DNA of 64,000 nt from Advenella kashmirensis W13003 (GCF_000506985.1 NZ_KI650981.1:357122-421121), one strand, 5' to 3'. Positions 43,707 to 53,226 are shown, counted from the stretch's first letter. Notes: generated by a model from the sequence alone, not told the origin. Program-made: numbers and translations.

Positions 43707-45041
43707 TCATTTTTCCGTTAAAAAAGCGCTGTGCATTTGTGCTTTATCGAGCGCATCTTCTGAGGCTGCAATGACAAACGTCGCAACCGCATTGCCCGTC
43801 AGGTTGGTCACCGTGCGCATTGCATCCATAAACCGGTCTACGCCAAGCAAAAGAACAATACCTGCCAACGGCACGTGCGGATAAACGGTCAATGTGGCGG
43901 CAAGTGTTACAAAGCCTGATCCTGCAACACCGGCAATGCCTTTGGATGTCACCATGAAAATCAGGATCAGCATGATTTCTTCGTAGAACGTCAAATTGAT
44001 ATTGCATGCCTGGGCGACGAAGATCACTGCCATGACAAAATACATGGAGGACCCGTCCAGATTAAATGAGAATCCAGACGGGATCACAAACCCGACGATA
44101 TGTTTTTTGCAGCCCGCTTTTTCCAGTTTTTTCATCACACTGGGTAGAACGGCTTCGGAAGATGCAGTGCCGAATGCCAGTAGTAATTCCACCTTGAGGT
44201 ACTTGATCAGGCCCCATAACGGCACCCTGGCGTAGGCTGCAATCGCGCCCAGTACAATGACAATAAACCCGATGCAGGCCAGATAGAACAGAACCAGCAG
44301 CTTTGCCAAGGGCAGCATGGAGCCGATTCCATATTTGCCGATGGTAAATGCGATGGCGGCAAAAACGGCCAGTGGCGCAAACTTCATGACCATGCCGACC
44401 ATAATGAAGATCGCTTCGGAAATACGTTCGACGATCATGATTACCGGCTCGGCGCGTTTCCCCATTGAAAGCAGGGCACCACCGAACATCAATGCGAGCA
44501 AAAGTACCGGCAGGATATTGCCGTTAGTGAATGCAGACACGAAAGTGTCGGGAATAATGCTCATGAGCCAGCTGACGGTTGTCCGCCGTTCCGCTGTTTC
44601 AGTGAAGGTGGCAAGTGCAGAGGCGTCCAGCGAACTCAGATCAATGTTCATACCGGAGCCGGGTTGGAAAACGTTTGCAAGAATCAGGCCGAGAGCCATT
44701 GCAATTGTCGTAATGACCTCAAAGTAGATAAGCGACTTTAACCCGATGCGTCCTACGCCGGCACCGGACCCAATATTGGCGATGCCTGCCACGATGGTAC
44801 AAAAGATCACCAAACCCACAAGGGCTTTGATCATTTTCAGAAAAGCGGCTGACAACGGGCTCATTTGCGTTGCCAGATCGGGTAGCCACATCCCCAGGAG
44901 TGCGCCTGCAATTAGCGCAAACACCATTTGCACGGCTAGATTTCGATAGAGTGGTTTTTTCTTCGAAGCGGGTGCAAAACCAGTCGTATTACTGTGTTCC
45001 TGTCCTGCTTCGGCGTTCGCCAGATTCTTCAAGTCATTCAC
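43707..45041 (-). CDS. Dicarboxylate/amino acid:cation symporter (DctA family)
   Basis: The 444-residue membrane protein has the DAACS family marks: a serine-rich re-entrant loop ending SSEAVLPSVMKKLEKAGC, GFSFNLDGSSMYFVMAV, and DRFMDAMRTVTNLTGNAVA with the cation and substrate residues. It imports C4-dicarboxylates such as succinate, or acidic amino acids, with sodium or protons. It follows the FAD oxidoreductase gene by about 80 bases on the same strand and is probably its operon partner, so it may import the oxidase substrate. Confidence 0.9.
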   Translation of the reverse strand: MNDLKNLANAEAGQEHSNTTGFAPASKKKPLYRNLAVQMVFALIAGALLGMWLPDLATQMSPLSAAFLKMIKALVGLVIFCTIVAGIANIGSGAGVGRIGLKSLIYFEVITTIAMALGLILANVFQPGSGMNIDLSSLDASALATFTETAERRTTVSWLMSIIPDTFVSAFTNGNILPVLLLALMFGGALLSMGKRAEPVIMIVERISEAIFIMVGMVMKFAPLAVFAAIAFTIGKYGIGSMLPLAKLLVLFYLACIGFIVIVLGAIAAYARVPLWGLIKYLKVELLLAFGTASSEAVLPSVMKKLEKAGCKKHIVGFVIPSGFSFNLDGSSMYFVMAVIFVAQACNINLTFYEEIMLILIFMVTSKGIAGVAGSGFVTLAATLTVYPHVPLAGIVLLLGVDRFMDAMRTVTNLTGNAVATFVIAASEDALDKAQMHSAFLTEK

Positions 45042-45124
45042 TCTCCACCTCCCTTTTATGCCTTATCGCGACGCCAGAGCAATTTATGCTGCCTGGTCTG
45101 GTCGATCACTGAACAGCATGTATG

Positions 45125-46498
45125 CTAGAGCACGCTCTTATCTTTCATGGATATGAGGTCCTCGACAAAATGATTGTTGTCGTACCTTTCCAGGCTGAAC
45201 ATCCGCCCATAGTCAGGCAGGGTACCGCCACCCATCCACGCTGCGCACAGTGCACCCGTTGCACATGCGCCCATGGTGCCGTACCCGGATAAAGCGCCTG
45301 CCATGAATGCGCCTTTGGTTTTCATGGGGCCGATCAGGGGCCAGTTTTCTTCTGTCATGGCGTAGTACCCGCCATAGTGGTGCGTATTCCGTGGTAAGCG
45401 ACCAATATAGGCTTGCAGGCCAGGGTGCAGCTTGCTGCCGGCGCGCAGCAGACTATCCGGAAATTGCGGATCGACAGGATCCTCTGCGTGAGGATCGGAT
45501 TGTTGCGTGTTATAGGCCCATCCCATTTTGATCCACTTGCCGCTTTCGGCACCATCTGGTCGGCAGTGGATGCCGCCGGGCATCAAGTCCAGTAATTTTG
45601 CGGCTTGTGGATCTTCGGCCAGAATGGCGCGTTCTTCTTCAGTCCAGCTCAATTGCTGCGGGTCCAGGTCAATAGTGAAGGGCATGTTTCGGGGAATAAC
45701 GCCTTCGCGGTCTTCAAACGCGATTTTCTGCTGATATACGCAGGAGACGGGCATGGATTCGCCCAGCAATTGCCCGACGTCTTTGAAGAACGGTCCGGCA
45801 GCATTCACCAGCCGGTCTGCACGCACGCTGAACGAGCCAGACGGGGTATCGACGCTTAATAAAAAAGGTTCGTTTGACTGGATCGCGGTCACTTTTCCAC
45901 GTAATACCTGACCGCCTGCTTCACGGATTTTCTCCAGCATGAACTGGCCCAGTTGCTGGCCACTGATTGACCCTGCACGGCGAATATGGATGACTGCCGC
46001 AATGTCCTGTGCATAGGTCGGAAAGGTGTTGCGGATGAGTGTGGGGTCGAGCAGGACGTCGACGCCTTCAGGCGCGGTTGACCAGTCTGCTGAAACCGGA
46101 GGCACATAAGATGCGTTTGATGTACCGTCGTGGATCCGGATCAGCGATGAATGCGCAGCGCCATAGCCCTGGTAGAGATCATCGATCAGATCCTGCGGAT
46201 TGTTGCGACGGGTGACCAGGGTGTAACCGCGGCGGGTCATATTGATGCGGTTGTTGGTTTGCGCAGCGATTTCTTCCATGAGTGACATGCTGTTGTCCGT
46301 AAATGCGGTCATCATGGGGTGTGGCCACCAGTTACGATAATTCTCCCCCGATTGGGCCGAGGTCAGGGACATGGGACCCAGTGGGTCGATCAAAACCGTA
46401 TTTTTAATACCGTAGTCTTTCAATAAATAATAGGCAACGGCAATGCCGACGCTGCCTGCACCAATGACTGCTACCTCTGCAGCTAGTTCGTTACTCAT
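45125..46498 (-). CDS. FAD-dependent oxidoreductase (DAO family)
   Basis: The 457-residue flavoprotein has an N-terminal dinucleotide-binding motif EVAVIGAGSVGIAVAYYLL. SAQSGENYRNWWPHPMM, seen in glycine/sarcosine-oxidase-like members, and the C-terminal FAD contact LSGYGTMGACATG follow. It would oxidise an amine or secondary amino acid. The promoter region contains the 16-base GTATAC palindrome at 46561-46576, and the symporter follows it. The precise substrate is not evident. Confidence 0.87.
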   Translation of the reverse strand: MSNELAAEVAVIGAGSVGIAVAYYLLKDYGIKNTVLIDPLGPMSLTSAQSGENYRNWWPHPMMTAFTDNSMSLMEEIAAQTNNRINMTRRGYTLVTRRNNPQDLIDDLYQGYGAAHSSLIRIHDGTSNASYVPPVSADWSTAPEGVDVLLDPTLIRNTFPTYAQDIAAVIHIRRAGSISGQQLGQFMLEKIREAGGQVLRGKVTAIQSNEPFLLSVDTPSGSFSVRADRLVNAAGPFFKDVGQLLGESMPVSCVYQQKIAFEDREGVIPRNMPFTIDLDPQQLSWTEEERAILAEDPQAAKLLDLMPGGIHCRPDGAESGKWIKMGWAYNTQQSDPHAEDPVDPQFPDSLLRAGSKLHPGLQAYIGRLPRNTHHYGGYYAMTEENWPLIGPMKTKGAFMAGALSGYGTMGACATGALCAAWMGGGTLPDYGRMFSLERYDNNHFVEDLISMKDKSVL

Positions 46499-46560
46499 GA
46501 TTTCCTTCGCTTCGATCGTATTAAACGGCTGATGATATCAATTATTATATACGATAATAT

Positions 46561-46576
46561 AAAATAGTATACTAAA
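46561..46576. promoter_or_regulatory. GTATAC palindromic operator candidate before the FAD oxidoreductase
   Basis: AAAATAGTATACTAAA is the exact reverse complement of the 16 bases at 49055-49070 before the amidohydrolase. The core TAGTATACTA is a perfect palindrome. The surrounding 206-base gap is strongly AT-rich and holds no gene. Confidence 0.6.
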
Positions 46577-46704
46577 ATAAAAAAGCAAAAATGCTCGTAC
46601 TATTAACGGCGCGTTTGACGCTAATTGTTATGCTGTACTTGCGTGAGCATTCGCGCGCAAAAAGACGGGCAAGTGCACCGCCTGAATGATCCAGGCTGCT
46701 CTGG

Positions 46705-47661
46705 CTACTCCGGTTTGATATTCGAGGCGTCGGCCATTTCCTTCATTTTTTTCAAATCAGTTTTGGCAAACTGTTCTAGCGCACTGCCAACATCGTTTTG
46801 CGGGATGAGGCCAAATGCCAGCTGCCGCTTGCGGAAATCATCGTCCTGATACAGTTTTTCCATTGCTGCGATCAGTTTCTTTTTGATGTCCTCGGGTGTC
46901 TTTTTCAGTAAGGCAACAGCAGTCCAGCCCGCTACATCGAAGTCTGGATAACCCAGTTCGGCGATGGTGGGTACATTGGGCAGGTCCGAGGTGCGTTCCT
47001 TGGTCGAGACGGCAAGAGGGCGCACTTTACCGGCTTTGATCTGTGCCATCGAGGCCATGGAGGTGTAGAAAATACCGTTCACATCGCCTGTTATTGCCGC
47101 CGTTAAACCTTGCGGACCGTCTTTATACGGGATATGCAATAACTGGATGCCTGCGACGTAAGCCAGCATCTTGCCTGTCATGTCACCTGTGGATCCGACC
47201 CCCGACGACGCGTAACTGACTGCTTCCGGCGCTTTTTTTGCCGCCTCTATGAACTGTTTCAAATCGCTGGCTCCTTTGTTAGCGGATACCAGAAGAAAGC
47301 TGGGCATTTTTCCGGTTGCGCCGATCAGCGAGAAATCGTCCGGACGATAGGTGAGGGATTTATATAGGATCCGGTTCAGCGTGAACGTTGCATTGGTGCC
47401 CAGGAGAATTGTGTAGCCGTCCGCCGGACTATTGGCCACCGTGGCTGCGCCGATCGATGTGCCGGCGCCCGGTTTGGCTTCCACCACGACAGGGACACCG
47501 AGTTCTTTGGACAGTTTTTCGGCCACGACACGCCCCAGAATATCGGTCGCGCTGCCCGGTGCAAAAGGCACGATCATTTTGATGGGACGATCGGGATAGC
47601 CCGCTGCGTGGGCCGACGTTGCCAGCGCCATTCCCAATAGGGTGGCAAGTATTTTTTTCAT
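46705..47661 (-). CDS. Bug/TctC-type substrate-binding protein next to the amidohydrolase
   Basis: The 318-residue Bug receptor has a signal peptide (MKKILATLLGMALATSAHA) and diagnostic blocks YPDRPIKMIVPFAPGSATDI, VVEAKPGAGTSIGAATVANS and ADGYTILLGTN. It starts 18 bases after the amidohydrolase stop, so the two are co-transcribed and it probably binds that enzyme's substrate or product. No TctAB membrane partner lies in the window. Confidence 0.88.
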   Translation of the reverse strand: MKKILATLLGMALATSAHAAGYPDRPIKMIVPFAPGSATDILGRVVAEKLSKELGVPVVVEAKPGAGTSIGAATVANSPADGYTILLGTNATFTLNRILYKSLTYRPDDFSLIGATGKMPSFLLVSANKGASDLKQFIEAAKKAPEAVSYASSGVGSTGDMTGKMLAYVAGIQLLHIPYKDGPQGLTAAITGDVNGIFYTSMASMAQIKAGKVRPLAVSTKERTSDLPNVPTIAELGYPDFDVAGWTAVALLKKTPEDIKKKLIAAMEKLYQDDDFRKRQLAFGLIPQNDVGSALEQFAKTDLKKMKEMADASNIKPE

Positions 47662-47679
47662 ATGAGTTCCTTTATTGTT

Positions 47680-48924
47680 TTATTGAACAGGCAACGCGAG
47701 TTTGTGAAATTTTCCACCCTTCATCACAGCTGCAATATGGTCAGTATGTTGTTCCAGTATCGTAATGTCTTCGTACGGATCGCCTTTGATCAGGAGCAGA
47801 TCGGCGTGTGCACCGGGTACAAGCTCCCCGAGGCGACCCTGCATGCCCAGTATCTCCGCATTAATGATGGTGGCCGACCGCAGTGCATCGGCGCTGCCGA
47901 TTACTTCTGCCAGGACCGAGAGTCCTTCTGTCTGGTACTGTTGCGTGTGGCCAGACAGATCCGTACCCAGGCCGATTTTGACCCCGGCTTTTTTGAAGCG
48001 TGCAATGCCTTCGCGTCCGGCAACCCGGACGACTTCGTTTTTTTCCATGCTTTGCGGGCTTTTGCCTGACTTGGCGCCCAGGCGCGTATTGATTTCATGG
48101 ACGACCTGGGTCGGTACCACGAACACATTTTTTTCTGCCATCAGCGTCGCCGTTTCGTCGGATACAAAGTTGCCGTGTTCGATGGTTCTCACGCCCGATT
48201 CCACGGCCCGGCGAATGGCGACGTCCAGATAGGCATGGGCGCAGACATATTTCCCCCAGCGTTCCGCTTCTTCTACGCAGGCCTTGATTTCATCAAGACG
48301 GTATTGAATCGACTCCAGAGGATCGTGAGGCGAAGCGACACCGCCGCTGAGCATGATTTTGATGTGATCGGCACCCAGGCGCAGTTCCTGACGGGTGGCT
48401 TTGATCATATCGTCCACTCCGTCCGCGATCCGGCTGAACAACGCCAGGCCACTGCTGCAACCGCAGTCGCCCATAAATATCATGCGCCCTCTGAAGTCGC
48501 CGTGCCCGCCGGTCTGGCTGACGGCGCGTCCGCCCACAAATAATCGCGGCGATGTCAGCAGCCCCTCCTGTTCGGCGTCACGCATGCCAAAGTCGCCGCC
48601 CGCGACATCCCGTACTGATGTGAATCCGCGATCCAGCATTCCGCGCAGAACGTTGCTTGCCTTGACTGTCGCATAGGTTTGCGGCACGTCGCCCAATGCT
48701 GCGATATTCATCTGGTTCATGAATATATGGACATGGGCATCAATGAGGCCTGGGGCGACGGTGTAGCCGGCGGCGTCGAGGGTGGGGAAGCCGTTTTTTC
48801 GAATAGGATCCGGGCTGACCTGCATGATGATGCCATCGTCGATCAGGATATTGACGGCGACGCCAAGCCGGTTTTCGCGCGGGTTCAGCAAACGTGCGCC
48901 CGCTATGATGTAGGAACTGCTCAT
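47680..48924 (-). CDS. Metal-dependent amidohydrolase (imidazolonepropionase/Xaa-Pro dipeptidase-like)
   Basis: The 414-residue amidohydrolase has HVHIF after PGLIDA (metal HxH near residue 65), GADHIKIMLSGG with the probable carboxylated lysine, CAHAYLD, RTIEHGNFV and GLGTDLSGH with the final aspartate. All metal ligands of a binuclear site are present. The frame is open upstream, but ATG 48924 has AGGAGAGA before it and the homology begins there. It would hydrolyse a peptide-like or cyclic amide; the substrate is unknown. It precedes a Bug receptor gene. Confidence 0.87.
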   Translation of the reverse strand: MSSSYIIAGARLLNPRENRLGVAVNILIDDGIIMQVSPDPIRKNGFPTLDAAGYTVAPGLIDAHVHIFMNQMNIAALGDVPQTYATVKASNVLRGMLDRGFTSVRDVAGGDFGMRDAEQEGLLTSPRLFVGGRAVSQTGGHGDFRGRMIFMGDCGCSSGLALFSRIADGVDDMIKATRQELRLGADHIKIMLSGGVASPHDPLESIQYRLDEIKACVEEAERWGKYVCAHAYLDVAIRRAVESGVRTIEHGNFVSDETATLMAEKNVFVVPTQVVHEINTRLGAKSGKSPQSMEKNEVVRVAGREGIARFKKAGVKIGLGTDLSGHTQQYQTEGLSVLAEVIGSADALRSATIINAEILGMQGRLGELVPGAHADLLLIKGDPYEDITILEQHTDHIAAVMKGGKFHKLALPVQ

Positions 48925-49054
48925 GAATCTCTCCTGCGGATTTGGAAGTATGCGAGAACGGATATCGGCAGTGTTGCCGTATCGGGATAACCGTCGCTGC
49001 GATACAGACCCCGCTGTGGCACTGGCGCTTGACGGGATGAATGTGAAGATGCGA

Positions 49055-49070
49055 TTTAGTATACTATTTT
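49055..49070. promoter_or_regulatory. GTATAC palindromic operator candidate before the amidohydrolase
   Basis: TTTAGTATACTATTTT, about 130 bases upstream of the amidohydrolase start, is identical on the opposite strand to the element at 46561-46576. It suggests a common regulator for the two transcription units, most simply the GntR protein at 42989-43651. Confidence 0.6.
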
Positions 49071-49141
49071 TAATAATTATATAATATAGGGTTGACACCT
49101 AGACGACGGTTTGTTTTGTTCTGTACGTGGGAGGGATCCTC

Positions 49142-49948
49142 TTATGCCGGGCGGTTACCAAGCCGGCGGCTGATATAGTCCGCAGTCTTCTGCATGATAG
49201 GAAGAAAGGTGGGAAGGATCGTGTCTTCTTGATGGCGTGCCAGGTTCAGGCTTGTCGTCAGGGCTGCCACGATTTTGTTTCTGTCGTCTCTGATGGGAAC
49301 TGCCAGGCCGCAGATGCCCAATTCAAGTTGCTGGCTCGCAATGGCAAAGCCCTTTTGGCGGGCTTGCATGATCGCCTTTTTCAGGGGCGTAGTTTCGATG
49401 ATCGTATTTTGCGTCAGGCGTTCGAAGGGAGCATGAGACAGATATGCCTCCAGTCCATCGGCATCCAGCCCCGAGAGCAAAATCTGGCCGCTGGAGGTCG
49501 CATGAGCCGGCAGCCGTTCGCCGACGCCCAGGCGGCGTGAAAGTGGGCTGGGCATTTCTGCACGCGCAATGTACACGATATCGTGGCGATCCAGGACCGA
49601 GACGGTGCAGATTTCGCCGGTTTTTTCCATATAGTCATCTACGGCTGCCCGCGCCAGCTCGCTCAAAGGCAGCGAGGTCAGGTAGGCATAGCCCAATTCA
49701 AGAATCGCAGGCGTGAGACAGAATTTTCGCTGTTCCATTTGTGCATATCCCAGCGTGATCAGCGTATGGAGCAACCGTCGGGCGCCTGCAGCGGTCAGTC
49801 CGCTCCGCTGGGCAACTTCGCTCAATGTGAGTGACTGGTGTCTGGGGCCGAAAGCTCTGATGACGGAGAGCCCGCGGGCAAAGGCCTCAACGAACTGATC
49901 GCTGCCCTTGGGTAAACCCGAGGTGGAGAAAGGCATGTTTTCTGGCAT
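49142..49948 (-). CDS. IclR-family transcriptional regulator
   Basis: The 268-residue regulator has a helix-turn-helix in FARGLSVIRAFGPRHQSLTL with SEVAQRSGLTAAGARRLLHT, and an effector domain with RLGVGERLPAHATSSGQILL. The organisation resembles PcaR/PobR-type regulators of aromatic catabolism. It is divergent from the TauD-dioxygenase/Bug operon, with two palindromes in the 114-base gap, and is upstream in line with the amidohydrolase unit. It may control either or both. Confidence 0.86.
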   Translation of the reverse strand: MPENMPFSTSGLPKGSDQFVEAFARGLSVIRAFGPRHQSLTLSEVAQRSGLTAAGARRLLHTLITLGYAQMEQRKFCLTPAILELGYAYLTSLPLSELARAAVDDYMEKTGEICTVSVLDRHDIVYIARAEMPSPLSRRLGVGERLPAHATSSGQILLSGLDADGLEAYLSHAPFERLTQNTIIETTPLKKAIMQARQKGFAIASQQLELGICGLAVPIRDDRNKIVAALTTSLNLARHQEDTILPTFLPIMQKTADYISRRLGNRPA

Positions 49949-49954
49949 AATAAA

Positions 49955-49986
49955 TTCTATTGTAGAAATAAAGTTCGACAGTCGAA
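49955..49986. promoter_or_regulatory. Paired palindromes (IclR/PcaR-type operators) in the divergent promoter
   Basis: TTCTA-TTG-TAGAA (49955-49967) and TTCGAC-A-GTCGAA (49974-49986) are perfect inverted repeats seven to 26 bases upstream of the IclR start. The second resembles the GTTCGAT-type sites of PcaR-like regulators. Binding here would control IclR and the divergent dioxygenase operon together. Confidence 0.55.
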
Positions 49987-50062
49987 ATAATTAAATTGGA
50001 TAATAAATCCGGAACACTGCTCTGTCAATACGTTTCGGAGCAAAAGTAAGGAGATTCAAGCT

Positions 50063-50983
50063 ATGGAACTCACGCCCGTCAATGCGCGATTTGTTGCCGA
50101 AGTGACTAATATCAATCTGGCGAATCCGCTCATGCCCGGAGACCGCGATGCGTTGCAGCAGCATTTGGAGCAGTTTGCAGTTTTGGTGTTTCCCGATCAA
50201 CCTCTCACAGAAGACCAGCAACTTACCATAGCCAAAATATTTGGCAATCTCGAGGTTTCGGTGGGCGCATCCATTTATAACGCGAACCGGCCAAGGCGTT
50301 TGGGGCACAGTGAGCTATCCGATATTTCCAATCTGGATGAAGCAGGCAAGATTCTTGACGATGGCGATATCAGGAGGCTGATTAATATCAGCAACCAGTT
50401 ATGGCATACCGACAGTTCGTTCAAGCAGACGCCCGCCAGTGTGTCGCTGCTTTCTGCCCAGGAAATTCCTCCGGTGGGAGGGGCGACCGAATTTGCCGAC
50501 ATGCGCGCCGCCTGGGATGCGCTGGATGAACAGACGCAGACAAAATTGAAGCCGCTGATTGCGGTTCACGATTACTTTCATTCCAGAGGATTGACTGGAT
50601 TCGATATCAACGGCATTCCAGACAGCTGGCGAGAGATGCAGCCTCCGGTTAGACAAGTGCTGGTGCGTCATCACCAGGCCAGCGATCGCTTCTCCCTTTA
50701 TCTGGCTTCGCATATCAGCGAGATTGTGGGTATGACCGACGCGGAAAGCAAGACACTGGTCGACGAGTTGATGGCTTTCGCAACCCAGCCGCAATTTGTG
50801 TATCGCCATCGCTGGCGCCCCAATGATCTGCTGATATGGGATAACCGCAGCACCATGCACCGGGGCACCGGTTTCGACGAGAAATATCGCCGGTCCATGC
50901 GCAGGGCCACTGTGCAAGACGTCGGGCCTACGGTAGCGCCGGACAATTCTACAAACCGCTATTTGCAGAAGGAAACGGTATGA
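50063..50983 (+). CDS. TauD/TfdA-family 2-oxoglutarate/Fe(II)-dependent dioxygenase
   Basis: The 306-residue dioxygenase has the facial triad H115-x-D117 (WHTDSSF) and H266 (MHRGTGF), with the 2-oxoglutarate-binding arginines in YRRSMRRATV. It couples oxidation of an unknown substrate to decarboxylation of 2-oxoglutarate; relatives cleave taurine or phenoxyacetates such as 2,4-D. TAAGGAG lies upstream of the ATG. It overlaps the Bug receptor gene (ATGA), implying joint import and oxidation of one compound. Confidence 0.9.
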   Translation: MELTPVNARFVAEVTNINLANPLMPGDRDALQQHLEQFAVLVFPDQPLTEDQQLTIAKIFGNLEVSVGASIYNANRPRRLGHSELSDISNLDEAGKILDDGDIRRLINISNQLWHTDSSFKQTPASVSLLSAQEIPPVGGATEFADMRAAWDALDEQTQTKLKPLIAVHDYFHSRGLTGFDINGIPDSWREMQPPVRQVLVRHHQASDRFSLYLASHISEIVGMTDAESKTLVDELMAFATQPQFVYRHRWRPNDLLIWDNRSTMHRGTGFDEKYRRSMRRATVQDVGPTVAPDNSTNRYLQKETV

Positions 50984-51939
50984 TCGGGTTCATCAGAAAA
51001 ACAGCAGCGTTGATACTGAGCCTGGGCTGTTCGGTCGCCGTGGCCGCTTTTCCCGACAAGCCGGTTAACATCGTGGTTCCTTTCGGAGCCGGATCTTCGA
51101 CAGATATCCTGGCAAGAGGGGTTGCGCAGGAACTGAGCAAAGTGTGGGGCCAGCCGGTGACCGTAGACAACAAACCGGGAGCGGGGGGGGCTATCGGCTC
51201 TTCATCCGTGGCGCGCAGCAAGCCGGATGGCTATACGCTTTTGATGGGAACAAACGGGCCGATGGCCGCCAATCCCAGCCTATACAAAAATTTGACCTAT
51301 GATCCCTTGCGGGATTTTGAGCCGGTGGTGCTCATGGGGCGTCTGCCGATGGTGTTGATCGCCAACAACGATACCGAGCCGATGAGCGTAACCGAGTTGG
51401 TGGCTGCTGCGAAAAAGCATCCCGGGACATTGAATTTTGGCGCCAGCAATACAACGGCACGCGTATGGGTGGAGCTGTTGAAGCAAATGGCCAGTATTGA
51501 TGTAGCGACCGTACTGTATAGCAATGTCAGCGGCATGATGACGGATTTGATCAGTGGCAGAATTTCATACGCGTTTGAAAATGTCGGTCCCTCCCTTTCA
51601 CAAATGCAGGCAGGTACGGTCAGGGCGCTTGCAGTTACCACGCCCGAAAGGGCCGCTTTTTCGCCAGACACGCCGACGATTGCCGAGTCCGGGCTGGACA
51701 AGCATCAACTGGTGGTATGGTTCGCTTTGTTTGCACCTGATAAAACGCCACAATCTGTCATCGACACTGTAAACAAGACCGTCAATCAGGTTCTGAAAAC
51801 GGATGCGTTAAAACTGTTGTCATTACAGATCGGCATGGCACCGGTCGGAGGATCGGCGCAAAGTCTTAAGCAATATCAGGAAAGTGAAATCCGCAAGTGG
51901 CATGACTTGGTCATGTTGACTGGCGTACAGATTAACTGA
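50980..51939 (+). CDS. Bug/TctC-type substrate-binding protein of the dioxygenase operon
   Basis: The 319-residue receptor has a signal peptide (MIGFIRKTAALILSLGCSVA) and blocks FPDKPVNIVVPFGAGSSTDI, VDNKPGAGGAIGSSSVARSK and PDGYTLLMGTN. Translation is coupled to the dioxygenase by a four-base overlap. It probably presents a carboxylated compound that the dioxygenase attacks, but no permease gene adjoins. Confidence 0.9.
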   Translation: MIGFIRKTAALILSLGCSVAVAAFPDKPVNIVVPFGAGSSTDILARGVAQELSKVWGQPVTVDNKPGAGGAIGSSSVARSKPDGYTLLMGTNGPMAANPSLYKNLTYDPLRDFEPVVLMGRLPMVLIANNDTEPMSVTELVAAAKKHPGTLNFGASNTTARVWVELLKQMASIDVATVLYSNVSGMMTDLISGRISYAFENVGPSLSQMQAGTVRALAVTTPERAAFSPDTPTIAESGLDKHQLVVWFALFAPDKTPQSVIDTVNKTVNQVLKTDALKLLSLQIGMAPVGGSAQSLKQYQESEIRKWHDLVMLTGVQIN

Positions 51940-51981
51940 ACCAAAATCGGCCGGGTGGGTGCATGGGGCGATGGGCGCCTC

Positions 51982-52001
51982 AGCCGTCCCTGCAGACGGC
52001 T
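51982..52001 (+). terminator. Hairpin after the dioxygenase/Bug operon
   Basis: AGCCGTC and GACGGCT form a perfect 7-bp stem with a 6-base loop 42 bases after the Bug stop, followed by TTAAT rather than a T-run. It lies between convergent genes, so a terminator role is reasonable. Confidence 0.4.
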
Positions 52002-52056
52002 TAATGACTGATGCAAGTCATAAAATGAAGACGGCGCAAAGCAATGGGTATGATCC

Positions 52057-53226
52057 TTATTTAACGCTGGGACGCCCCACGCATGTTGCCGCCCAGAGCA
52101 AAAACACGGCCGGCGCAGAATAGACTACAAAGGGCGGCAGCACGGGAAGCAGCAGGCCTGCAGCCAGCGGACCTGTTCCTGCACCGATATCACGCCATAC
52201 GGAACGGGCGGCCAGCGCCCGCACCCTTTCGGGTCCGGGGGTGCGGCGCATGACAATGGGCGCGAGCAGCGGCAATTGCAGGGCGCGCAGCACCACGATC
52301 GCTGCCGCGCAGCTCCATAGCCAACCTGCGCCGAAACCCATCAGGGCGACGCACGTCAGCAGCGACAGCGCCAGCAGTAGCCGCTCCGCACCGAATCGTT
52401 CGGCGAGTCTGCCGCCCACTGGACTGAGCAAAATTTCACCAAGATAGCGCAGCGCCAGCAGAATACCTGCCGTCATGACGGCGCCGCCGGGAAAGAGGTC
52501 TTTACCAAGGTAGGACAGGCCGATAATGAAAAGGCCATCCAGCGTGAATCCTTCCAGGAAGGACCACATATCCAGGCTGTTGGGCCGACCCGGGCCACGG
52601 CGCCCGGACGGCGCCGGATAGGGATGGGCCGGCAGTGCGCGCGTGACCAGTACGCCGGTGATTGCGGTCACGGCGAGTATCCAGAAGATCAGGCGCGGCC
52701 CGTACCCGTATGCAAGCAATGCCGCAAGCGGCAGGGCGATAGCCGGACCGAGTGCGATGAACGCTCTGGAGCGGCCCGATCGGCGCGAGGCGCCTGCGGC
52801 GTCGGCAGTTGCCAGCGCCTGGGTCGAAAGATTCAGGGCTGCGAAGGCAAGACCCCACAGCAGCCTTAATGGCAGGAGGGCCCACAGACCCGAGAGCGTT
52901 GCATAGCCAACAGCGCATAAAGCTGCGGCGATGACAGCCAGCGTGCAGACCAGACGATCGCCGTATCGCGCGTAGGCGCGCGCAACCAGGCCATAGCCGG
53001 CGATGCGCACCAGACGGTTGGCGGCCAGCAGCACACCTGCACCGGCCAGCGATACGCCGAATGCGTCCGAATACATGGGCAGCAGGAGATACAGGACGAC
53101 ATCGGTCGGCAAGGCGAGCGCCAGAGCAAGGGACGCAAGACGGGAATGCCGGTCGGCCGGGTTCGGACTCTGGTTCTGGGGCGCGGTTGGGGGCGAAGTC
53201 GTTGTCGGGGAGGGAACAGGGATCAT
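52057..53226 (-). CDS. Major facilitator superfamily transporter
   Basis: The 389-residue protein has a proline-rich cytoplasmic N-terminus and about twelve hydrophobic segments. An MFS-like loop AKRYGDR-type sequence (ARAYARYGDRLVCTLAVI) lies between segments 2 and 3, and a repeat (GGRLAERFGAERLLLALSLL) in the second half. Direction and substrate are unknown. It is divergent from a GcvA-like LysR gene, 74 bases away, which probably controls it. Confidence 0.82.
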   Translation of the reverse strand: MIPVPSPTTTSPPTAPQNQSPNPADRHSRLASLALALALPTDVVLYLLLPMYSDAFGVSLAGAGVLLAANRLVRIAGYGLVARAYARYGDRLVCTLAVIAAALCAVGYATLSGLWALLPLRLLWGLAFAALNLSTQALATADAAGASRRSGRSRAFIALGPAIALPLAALLAYGYGPRLIFWILAVTAITGVLVTRALPAHPYPAPSGRRGPGRPNSLDMWSFLEGFTLDGLFIIGLSYLGKDLFPGGAVMTAGILLALRYLGEILLSPVGGRLAERFGAERLLLALSLLTCVALMGFGAGWLWSCAAAIVVLRALQLPLLAPIVMRRTPGPERVRALAARSVWRDIGAGTGPLAAGLLLPVLPPFVVYSAPAVFLLWAATCVGRPSVK

